A DNA stretch of 41,000 bases, taken from the NCBI RefSeq assembly GCF_964340395.1, contig NC_135557.1, forward strand, positions 13,999,161 to 14,040,160, in the 5' to 3' direction. Shown here piece by piece: positions 1 to 11,600 of this stretch. The position numbers and the translations under genes were made by a program. The notes below the pieces were generated by a model that worked only from the letters and a program-made list of their open reading frames with translations, did not search any database and was not told where the DNA came from. Each line of letters starts with the position of its first letter. Position 1 is the stretch's first letter. The DNA is from Glandiceps talaboti. Lineage: Eukaryota > Hemichordata > Enteropneusta > Spengelidae.

Positions 1-72
1 CAGTGCATGATCTGATGTTAGCTAATATTTTCCCTGAGAATGAATCATTACTGCAAAACCAGAAATACTGCA

Positions 73-510
73 GTGTTAACACTGGACTAGCCTTGTGTTA
101 ACATTTGATTGGTGTACACATTAAGCCTTTCAGGTGTTAATACATACTTGTGAGGAGATCCCCTGTGTTAGCACTGAGCTAACCTGTTGTTAGCATAGGA
201 CTGGTGTAGGCATTAACCTTTTCCAGATGTTAACACATACTGGAGCTAGTGCCCTCCCCTGTGTTAGTACAGAGCTGGCCTGTGTTAACATAGGACTGGT
301 GCAGACAATAACCCCAGCAGTTGTTAACACAAACATGTACTGTGAGGGGTTAGTGGTATTCCTTGCGTTAACACTGAGCTAAACTTGTGTTAACATAGGA
401 CTGGTGTACGCATTAACTCTTCCAGTTGTTAACACATACATGTACTGTGAGGTGTTAGTGCTATCCCCTGTGTTAGAACTGAGCTAGCCTGTTGTTAGCA
501 TGCTTGGAAA
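73..510. repeat. minisatellite, unit about 100 bp, near the left window edge
   Basis: About four to five diverged units carry repeated blocks reading 'actgagctagcctg', 'ataggactggtgta', 'gcattaaccc' and 'gttaacacatac'. The 'ctgagct' blocks recur about every 96-106 bp. The array lies in the nicastrin intron downstream of the last visible exon. Many units contain the palindrome GTTAAC. No coding potential is seen. Confidence 0.8.
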
Positions 511-620
511 GAGAAGCTTCAGCTGTAGTGTATTATTCATACAGTAAGTGCAACTTATCTGTCAAGTATCTACAAAGTTAGCTTTACACACATTACTGTA
601 ACTATCAAAATCTTACTACA

Positions 621-915
621 ACCCATTTCAAATTACCATTCACTGGCTCTGTTTGATACATACCATGCAGAAACCAATCAGAAACTGTACATGTTACACT
701 TCAAGATAGCAAGACTGAATGAACACAGCGCCACCATGCAGATGCAAAAACATTAGCACCTACATGACAGCGTCTGCAGTACATTTCATAATATACAAAA
801 TGTAGCAAGAAATTGCGATCTCGTTTTCTGAGAATATAAAATGTGTGTATGCAGTTGCATAGTGGTTTCTGCATGGTTGTATCAAAGCGCCAGTGAATGG
901 TAACATGACATGGGC
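621..915. mobile_element. MITE family C, copy 1
   Basis: The ends are inverted copies of each other. The left side reads 'accattcactggctctg' and the right side 'gcgccagtgaatggtaac', continuing inward through 'gatacataccatgcagaaac' and its mirrored form. The same ends occur at 1918-2283 and, as a half copy, at 11502-11690. The right terminus lies only about 15 bp from the splice donor of the nicastrin exon at 933. No transposase is encoded, so it is non-autonomous. Confidence 0.75.
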
Positions 916-932
916 TGTAATTAATAATTTAC

Positions 933-1087
933 CTGATCATTTGAGTTAGGATTTTTGCAATCCTTTTTGTCTGATACTGTGATTTCTTCTCCCACGAAAT
1001 ATGCCACTAGCTTTTCAATGATGAGGGTGATACGGTTTACGGTTGTGTCTCTGTACACACCAACATATCGCTGGTATGGTATATTAG
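933..1087 (-). CDS. NCSTN: nicastrin exon 14 (last one visible)
   Basis: Acceptor 'ttataacag' and donor 'gtaaat'. It completes S548 and encodes residues 549-599, starting [13 protein letters not shown]. This corresponds to the late ectodomain of nicastrin, before the membrane-proximal segment. At least one further exon carrying the transmembrane helix and stop is needed beyond the window. Confidence 0.85.
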
Positions 1088-2575
1088 CTGTTATAAAAAC
1101 AAAGGAATTAGAAGAACTTGTTAAATGAGGGCACTGTACAATGAGAATAAATTGCTAATATAAGAACTGCAAGGAATGCATCTTTGTGAGTATGCAGTTT
1201 ACTGTTGACTACATGCTTAAATGGTACCATAGATATAGCGGTGGTAAAAACAAAAGAATAACAATAATGGGTTAATGAGGGCGCTGTTCACTCAGCCACA
1301 TATACTGTACCTGTTTCATGTGTTTGTGGTTGCCAAACTTTGTAGGCAAACATATCACAGTAAACTCTTGTAAATTTTAAACAATGAAAGAGAATTAGAC
1401 AATGAGGGGATGGTACAATCAATATATGATAAATTTGCCCCTAGCTTTTTAACAACATTGGTATTATAGTTAAAGTTTGAGCTCATAACACCTCAAAGTT
1501 TTCTCAAAATCTGCTTAAAATAATACATTTTTTTAAGGGTACTCACATAATTGTTTGGAATTCTCAACAGACATAACAGTTCTCAGCAGTGTACAGTTTG
1601 GTCGGTACAAGAAACAATACAATAACTGGTTAGTCTGGGAGAAAAAAAAAAAATTAAACATATTTTTTTAGTTATTAATATTATTTCATTTATTTACCAA
1701 CTAAACTGACAAAACAATAATTAAACAAAATATGTACAATCCAAAGTTGTGTTATCCTGGGTCATATTCTATCGTATTTGGACTTTAAAATTTTTTTTTT
1801 TTATAAAAAGAGTTGCATTGTTTTTAGCTATGTATGTCAACGGTGTACATTTTGATAGCTAATCTGCTATAAAATACTAACATATTGTAAAGGTGTGGGT
1901 TAAAATGAACAGGGTTCTACAGCTCGTTTCATGTTACCGTTTACTGGCTTTGTTCTACACAACCTCACAGAAACCAATAAGAAACTGCATATTCTACACT
2001 GCGATAGCAAAATGGCAATTTCTTGCTACAGTTTGTCTATTATGAAATAAACCAATTGAACACACTGCAATTAATTAGACATGTGGGTGCCAATGTTTTG
2101 ATGTTGCATTTAATGCCTCCATGGTGGCTCGCATTAGTTCATTCCATGTACACAAAATGTTGCAAGAAACTTTATTTATTCAATCTTGCTGTCTTAAGTA
2201 TACATGTAGTATGTACAGTTTCTTATTGCTTCTGCATGGTTGTATCAAACAGAGCCAGTGAACACTAACTTGAAACGAGCTGTACATGTATCTGGAGGTA
2301 TGGCTTCTTGTTACAATTTTGACCACGATGGCATAGAATGTACAACTGCATAATACAACATATCTGTACCGATTATAAAGTGGTTGATCAACAGATAAAA
2401 CAAAGTTAAATTCTATCAAAACAGAGTCAGTACTTACAACATGGAGGTCTGCTAGTGGTATATCAGTAATTGTACCATCTGGTGTAGTCAGCTTAACAAG
2501 AGACTGGGCCAACACAGAGGTAACATTGTTCAAGACCTGTAGAAATATAACCAGTATGGTGATGATGATGACGAA

Positions 2576-2631
<56 letters not shown>

Positions 2632-5600
2632 CGATGATGATGACAAAAAACTTGTACCTCTCCCATATTTAGATTATTTCATAATCCTGGCATTGACTCA
2701 CACACAACATTTTACATGTATTTTAAAAACATTAAATTATAGCATTGGTACAGACAAAAAACTTCAGTGCTCTATTTGTGAAATAAAAGTACTGGTGAGT
2801 TCCAGTGAATTCTGATGTAGTTTTCAGAAAAGGCGTGAGTTCCAATATAAATTTAAATTCACTTTTAGGAAGAGAAGTGGAGCGTTTTAGAACATTTTGT
2901 TGTATCAAGAATTTCCTACCCTGGTGAATGCATTGGCAAGTTTCAGGTATTCATCATTACATTACCCACAGTGATTATTCAGCATCCGTCACCAGAAGAC
3001 AAACTGAACACAAGTAACTTCTTCTGTACATTAATTTTATATAACTTATTGAGTTCATACTTCACATACCTTAGCCAGTGGTGATATATACTCCTCAGTC
3101 TTATTATCATAGTCAGCATCTAATAACTCTGGCAAATCAAACCGACTTTGATAATATCTGATAATAGACAATGAAAAGTTAAACAGGATTTGTTAATTTT
3201 ATCAAACCAACTTTGATAATATCTGATAATAGACAATGAAAAGTTAAACAGGATTTGTTAATTTTATCAAACCGACTTTGATAATATCTGATAATAGACA
3301 ATGAAAAGTTACACAAGATTTGTTAATTTTATCAAACGGACTTTGATAATATCTGATAATAGACGATGAAAAGTTACACAAGATTTGTTAATTTTATCAA
3401 ACGGACTTTGATAATATCTGATAATAGACGATGAAAAGTTACACAAGATTTGTTAATTTTATGAAACGGACTTTGATAATATCTGATAATAGACGATGAA
3501 AAGTTACACAAGATTTGTTAATTTTATCAAACGGACTTTGATAATATCTGATAATAGACAATGAAAAGTTACACAAGATTTGTTAATTTTATGAAACGGA
3601 CTTTGATAATATCTGATAATAGACGATGAAAAGTTACACAAGATTTGTTAATTTTATCAAACCAACTTTGATAATATCTGATAATAGACAAGACAATTGG
3701 TTAACTTTATCAGACCAACTTTGATAAGTAATATCTGCTAATAGACGATCAAAAGAAAAAGAGACAAGATGTTTTACACCGAAGGGAATAAGCACAAAGG
3801 AGACATGAATGCTCATTCTGCAACCATGAATATATTATTTCTACTGGCGCTCATGATGTAATAGCCCATAGCAAACTGGGCTAAAAATTAACTGTTTTCT
3901 TTAGTAGTCCTAGCGGGCTACCAGTTTCAGAAAGTGGTAGCCCAAGGATGGTGACCAATAGTCCTATATTCCTGAACTGAAAACAGAGTTCCTCTATTGG
4001 AATATGTGTGTTGTTTTAAAATACTTTTGTGTCCATAAACTTCTATCCTTGCATAATCAGTGGTAGCCTGAGTGGGCTACCAGCTGCACATTATGGAAGT
4101 CCTATGACAAGAATTGGTAGTCTATGGACATGGAACTACTGTTAATTTTGAGCACTGCATGCAAAGATACCCTATAAAGGCACAAGATCAACTTGATGTT
4201 TCTCTGAAATCACAAGTAATTGTAAGTGATGTAAAATCATAAAATGACTCTCCAGAAACCCTAGTTTATGACAATGTCCTTATTTCCTGGAGTGGTGCTT
4301 CTCTTTAACATGTCAAAAATATTCATCTTGTATGTGCATTGTTCTTGTGAGTAAAAAGATACCTTATAAAGGCAAAAAATTCAACCAGATCTTTTTTTCT
4401 AAAATCGCAAGTAATTGTATGTGATGTAAAATTATGAAATGACTCTCCAGAACACATAGTTTATGAAAATGACTTCATTTCTTGGAGTGGTGTTCTCTTT
4501 AAAGCACACCCTTCAGGGGTGGTAAAAGACATAGAAGCAAATCTACAAAGCATGGAAGTCTCAGTGGCAAATAAGGGGCTAACACTATGCTTTCTCATAC
4601 TCGTACTCTTAGCTGGAAGAATACTAGACTGCATTTTCAAAACACGACCTCTTTTCAGAAATATTTGACAGTTGTACATGTACCTGTTTTTGAATTCCTT
4701 TTCATGATCGGTGATAACGACACCACCAATATTCTCTTTCCTGAGAAACCTCTGGAATGATGCCGGTGGTAGGGGTTGATCAGCCGGGGCTGTACTTGCA
4801 TCTATCCCATGATCCTTTGCTGCTGAATTCAATGCCTTGATGATACTCTCAGTCTACAGTAAATAACAAGGTCACATGATTTGCAAATTAATTATTGGCA
4901 ATTTGCCAGAAATTACTGGCACTGTGCCAGAGAACATTACCATATCATTTACACTGAATTCTTGTACTACTTTTTCTAATTTCAAGAATTTTATTAACAT
5001 CAGTTTACCCTAGAATAATAAAAGGGAAAATATTTTCACAGAAAGTCTCTTAATTTGTAGACAAGTCTTTGTAGCAGACACAGCCCCCCCCCCCCCTCAA
5101 ATACATTATTCTACATGTATGTGACTGAATACAAGAAAACTTGCATGTGATTATATGGAGTTAGACACTTGAATGAAATTGCTATGTACTAAAATTTTTG
5201 AGTTATGAAGTAATGTAGTGAGTTTTGACTACAAATATGGCTGCCATTCAGTAATAATTGATATATTTTGCCAGCATACTTGTCTTTCTTGTTTGAAGTA
5301 TTTTCATCTGAGACAGGCATCTGTCTTATTTGCAGTTTAGAAACCAAAAGATATAGTAACTAAATAACAGTGTGTTTGTAAATGCTAGTAGGGAGATAAA
5401 ATCTACATAAATCCCCCCCCCCCCCCACCGTGTGTTTTATCATAGTTTATAACAAAACTCATCATGCAATTCATGCAAATTTATGTAAATTTTATCTGAT
5501 TATACCCACTCTGTCATTATATTTCCCAAACTCTTTAAAAAAAACTGAAACACAAACAATAATTTTCTGTTGGGAGATTGATTTATCCATTATCATTTTT

Positions 5601-8600
5601 TGTGACTTTATTCAGGGAGTCTTTATTCAGGGGAGATATAGCAGGTAATTCAAACCTACCTGATTTTTAACACTGGGATCCCTACCCTGGGTAACTGGAT
5701 CACTATGTAACCACATTTGGCTAGCGTTCATCAAACCAAGTTGACGTAGTTCAAGAAACATGCTGATATGATCAAGATTAATGGTAGCAGGTTGGATCTT
5801 TGAGTCCTCTAATGTAAGCGGGAATTTTCCTTGCTCCATGTCAAACACTGCTCTGGATGAGCCTATGTAGTCCCAGGATTCCTACAAATGAAAATTCCAG
5901 GAAATATTGATTACTACATATGTACCAGTGATTGCTTGCACTGTGTGACTGGTGGGCATGGATACTGGTATTTTCACTGCAGTGCAATACCGAAAATATT
6001 ACTGCATACCTGCATGCAAATGATATGCAAATGAGGATGCGATGGTTTGCTACACACAGAATCGCATGATCACGCTGTGCGATTTTTGTGGAAATTTGCC
6101 ATTTCAGATAAACATATGTAATAATAACAGAACCCCATACCAAGTGGGGGTGGGGGGGGGGGTATTTGCACATGTACTTGTAGTGTTTTCTGCTGCAGTT
6201 TCACATGTGCTACGCTCGAGAAAGTATTGGTGCAGAGAACAGTAAAAGCACTTGTAAAAAGTACCCCGAGTACGCCACACTTGCCCTTGTGCATCATGCG
6301 GTTCTGTCATATTATGTGGGTAGTCAGGGGTATTTGCATCCATTATTGCAGCGTCTTTTGCTACATTTTCACTCGCTACTGTCATGAAAACACTTATGTA
6401 CCAGTAACAACTTGCTCCATTATGTGTGCATACTATTGGTATTTACACTGCAGTGTATAACACAGAAACTATTATTACATACCTGTATGCAAATGATATG
6501 CAAATATATACAACCACTCAAAAACATGTGATTGCAGAGTTTCCTTTCCATGGAATTTGTTTCAGATAATATATATAGCAATAACAGAACCCCATGCCAC
6601 ACGAGTGATAGTGTGGGTACTCAGGGATATTTCCATTCATGTTGCACTTTCAATCACTGCGCTCATGAAATCGCAGTTGTAGAGAACAGAAAAGTGACAA
6701 ACACTCATTCATATATGCCACACTGGCACACATCATGGAGTCATGATGGGTGAATGGTTAGCGTGACCGGCTTGGAATCTACAGGTTGCAGGTTCGAGCC
6801 CCGTCGCTGCCTGCTGTTTGTTTCTGAGTGGCTAAAGTCCTTGGGCAAGATTTGAACCACGACTATGCCTCAGTCAACCCAGCTGTATAACTGGGGACCT
6901 GGTAGGATGTAGGTTGCAATGTGAAGGCTTTAATCCTATGCGCTTAAATGGCTGCAATGGATTGTATGCTCCCCGGGGAGTTGAGGAAGACTAAAGGGCC
7001 ATTGTGCTGTTCTGATCCGAGCCAGGGGTAATAATTGTAAAGCGCTTTGAGCACGGAGTGGGAAAGCGCTATATAAGAAACCAACATTATTATTATTATT
7101 ATTCTACTTTTTTTTTCTGTGTTTGCAGAGCATAATTTAATAATAGTAGTATGAGTAATAGTAGTGAGTACCCACACTATCACTCGTGTGGCATGGGGTT
7201 CTGTTATTGCTATATATATTATCTGAAACAAATTCCATGGAAAGGAAACTCTGCAATCACATGTTTTTGAGTGGTTGTATATATAGTACCTGTAAATATT
7301 TTAGTAATTTTTTTTACATGGGAATTGAATTATTAAGTTATGATTGATATGAATACATTGTACTTTATTCCTGCCCTCATAATGAACTTACCCCTTGGAA
7401 AAAAGTAAACATGATATTCTTCATCACTTGTTTGGTTTCCAATGGCAACCTACTTAGTGTTTCAACCACTGATAACAGAGTAACAAATCCTGTGATGTCA
7501 TTCTCAGCTCCAGGTGCAGGTGTCAGATCGTAGAAGAGGGAATCGCTGTCTAACTGTATGGTTAAAATGAAAAGATTTTGTTATGGGTGATAATAATTTC
7601 TAGCTAATCAAATCCTTCCAGCCATCAGTTATTGGCTTAGATTGTGTCACATGGTATGGACTAGTGACCCATGATGACCTCAATTTGCATACAGTGGGGC
7701 ACTATTCACATTAACTTTTCCTTAGGGCACTGCACTGTTCATCATGGAGTACAGGAGTCCCAACAGTGATTTGCATCGACTTTGTAAGAATAGGCGTCAC
7801 AATTGCAAATCTTATTGCCTGGCCTTATTTGGGCACTAGTTCAATGTTATGTAGTGCTCAACTATTTATTTCCACTCTGCTTTCAACCTTGGGGAAATAG
7901 TTGCTACAAAAAAAATCACTTGGGGCAATTCACAACGCAAAGCTTTGGGGACAAATTGATGAATAAAAATAAAAAATATAAAAAAAAAATATAAAAAAAA
8001 ATAAAAAAAAATAAAAAAATAGATAAATATGCAGGGCTATAAATGTGGAAACCAATTGTCTTACCTTCGCTGCGACCACAATAAGTGAATCATTGACAAG
8101 TGGTGTGGATTTATTGGTAGGTTTCAGGAAACTAATAACATTATGATCACCCATTGGATCACAGTAGCCAACTGATGATGAAAGAAACATATACATTTGT
8201 TTTAGTAGCCAGTCAAATAAAATTTTAAGGAGCACACATAAATTACACTTTTCTAATTTGTCTTACTAGTGTTTGGTTCCAGTTACCTGACCCAGCCTAG
8301 TTTTTTTATGCCGATCTTAAACTTTTTTTAAACATATTCGAAGTCTTGCAAGAAATAGTGGATGCGGAAACTGACATCAACTTAAAAAGACAATGTAAAA
8401 CTATTCTTCCAATCTGTAATGGCTGTAGATCTGATGGATGTGAAAAAACAATAACACAGTGACCACATGGAAAACATGGAATACATGGTGGTATACTGTT
8501 CCATAAGACTAATTCTGTATATTTTGCCTGAAATAAACGTATCTAATAACCAACATTTCTAAACATTCTCTAAAGGCAAGAGACAAGTACATTGTACTTA

Positions 8601-11600
8601 CATGCTTCCATGTTGGTTAGCCTTGTACTTCTTCTCATACAAGTGACTGTGTCTTTAGCTCCATGCATTCTATCACTCAGTTCTACAGCACATAATGGAT
8701 AGTTTCTAGCCTTGCCATAATTTATCGGATCATTACGATCACGATAACACTGTAAAATAAACATTTACAATTTCTATTCTCAGATTTGGATCATTACGAT
8801 CACGATAACACTGTAAAATAATCATTTACAATTTCTATTCTCAGATTTGGATCATTACGATCACCGATAACACTGGAAAATAAACATTTACAATTTCTAT
8901 TCTCGGATTTGGATCATTACGATCACGATAACACTGGAAAATAAACATTTACAATTTCTATTCTCGGATTTGGATCATTACGATCACTGATAACACTGTA
9001 AAATTAACATTTACAATTTCTATTCTCAGATTTGGATCATTACAAATACGATAACACTGTAAAATAAACATTTACAATTTCTATTCTCAGATTTGGATCA
9101 TTACGATCACGATAACACTGTAAAATTAACATTTACAATTTCTATTCTCAGATTTGGATCATTACGATCATGATAACACTGTAAAATAATCATTTACAAT
9201 TTCTATTCTCAGATTTGGATCATTACGATCACGATAACACTGTAAAATAAACATTTACAATTTCTATTCTCAGATTTGGATCATTACAACTATTAAAGAT
9301 AACACTGTTTTCAAATGCATGGTCATAGGAGTTTGTAATCTTATGTATTACATTAAGCTTTTTCCTCCAAACACAATTATCAAGTAATTAAACTTTGTGT
9401 TGGCAAAATAAACCTAATGTAATGCACATGGTGACACTGTCATACAAACATTTTTAATCAATTGGCAATGATACACCATTTTTCATGCCATATCCAACAT
9501 TTTTTATACAATTTTATAAACCCAGAAATAAAAAGTAAAATCAAGCAGCACTTTGGAGATTAATTGTTCATAAAAATACATAATCTTTTGGAGGTATGGT
9601 GCATCTTTCCTCACATAATTTTAGTGTAATTTTGGCGGGAACATCAATAAACTATAAAAATCTGTGAAACAGTAGACTTAATCAACATATACCTACAGCC
9701 CAAAACAAAAACACTCTCCAGTGAGGTATCATAACTTGCAGTGTTCTCCCCTGGGTAGATTGCAATGACTGTGGCTAATTTGCATAATAATTTCCATGCC
9801 AACAACATTGCAATTTGCATAATCATTTGCATAATGGTCCACTTGTAATATGCATGTCATGATAGTGTTAGGATCGTGGTTTCTCTATCATTGGAAGAAC
9901 AACGAGCTTACCTGAATAAGTGATTGCACTTCTGTTATGTTTGTCAAGGCAAATATTGGAAAATCATAATCCGCAAAAGATATCCCGGATCCCCATGGAT
10001 TCCATGTACGCGTCTTACAGTCGGAATAGTCAGGATTGAGATCTTCCGTGTAAAGACCTGTCAGGAAACAAATATCAAAGTTTATGGATCAAAATGTGGA
10101 ATTTTAGTACAGCATGGAATATTTTAATCAAATGTATGTGATATATTTTGTTATCAAGGCAACTCAGCTAATTAATTTGTGTGTTCTTCAGAAACAGCAT
10201 GGACTAGAGGCTACAAGGGGCAGGGTTCGGCTCACGTCAGCTGTCTTACCCAACCGTCCCTCACAATTGCGGACCTTGACTCGGAGGTTGCTGACAGTAA
10301 CTACTTGAAATGCATTTTTGACCCTTGCCTTGTGTTGATCCATCATTGTCACCTAAGTTTTCTGCCCACACAAGCACATTGATTGACTTAAAAGACAATG
10401 AACTATTGTTAGTGGGCTTGATTTTCTACTACGATATCTCTTTCCACCGTTTAGTCGAATACCTTTAATGTAATACAATATTCTGTTCTTACCAATGACA
10501 GCAGTAGTTGAATGGTATCGGAGTGTTGTCATAGATGTGATGATGTCATGTCCTCATGTGACTTACATTCAGACAGGAGGGTGAGTTTGTAGTAAACTGA
10601 ATGAAGTACCTAATTATAACCGTCTGTCAGTGTGTGATGGATTACTACTGACATGCGCTGTTCACTTTTTCCCAGCAGATTTATCTACATTTTCAAAACA
10701 TTATGTTCATTTGACTAGTGCCAAATGTTATTAACCAAATCACTTGTTTACTTTCCTGTTTGTAAGAAGTTCCGCTTGTTGTATATGCTTGCCTGTCACT
10801 GGTTGTAATTTCTTTGTTCCGGCTTATACAGTAACAATGGTCACTAGAGGGCACTGTTTACCACAGCTGTGAGTGACTGAGAGTAGTGCAATATCTACAA
10901 CACATGTATCGGTTCACCTTCATTTACTTACCATAGTTTGCATTAGGACATGAATAGTCTGGTGAGAAGCCAGGACTTGGTGGCACAGTGTCCGCTAGGT
11001 GTATCACCATTAATCCATTAATTTTACCTGATATCATCAATGAATCTAAAGTTTCCCTGCAACAAGACAATAATTACAATGGTAATGGTATTATAGGTGA
11101 TTATAATGGTAATTCATAATACCTTAATTTGGTGTTAAAAAAAATTTAAAAAAATGTGTGGTTCCGATTACATTTAATTTTAAAATTGGTGGGGTAGGTT
11201 GAATTTTTTATTTTATTTTATCATATATTTTTTTTCATGTGTGAGTATCTAGTTCAGGTTTTCCATTGTTTTCCAAATGGTCTCTGTGTTGTTTATTTCT
11301 TCCTATCAGATGTACAGCCATTACAGATTGGAAAATAGTTTTATATTGTCTTTTTAAGTTGATGTCAGTTTCCGCATCCAATATTTCTTGCGAAACTTCA
11401 TGATTTTCCTGATTTTATTATTAATTTTCTTAGTAATTATCATAATTAGTTGACTACAATTTCATTTGCAAATTAATTAAAGGAACACACGCTGAGTGGA
11501 TTTACAGCATGTTTCATATTACTGTTCACTGGCTCTGTTTGATACAATCACAAAGAAACCAATAAGAAACTGCTCATTCTACCCACAATTTAAGAGCATG

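Noticed and set aside
3634-3816. Minus-strand open frame running through the 65-bp array
   Set aside because: The frame comes from repeat units upstream of exon 11. It is not continuous with the nicastrin frame.
6750-6815. Free-standing tRNA gene
   Set aside because: The pol III boxes are followed by a SINE core and an L2-type tail, so this is a SINE head and not a functional tRNA gene.
8727-9300. CRISPR-like array of regularly spaced repeats
   Set aside because: Repeats are directly contiguous without unique spacers, the setting is a eukaryotic intron, and the unit matches an exon boundary.
10114-10382. Two overlapping plus-strand frames in a nicastrin intron
   Set aside because: They overlap each other in different frames and show no domain. 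They lie in the intron between nicastrin exons 4 and 5.
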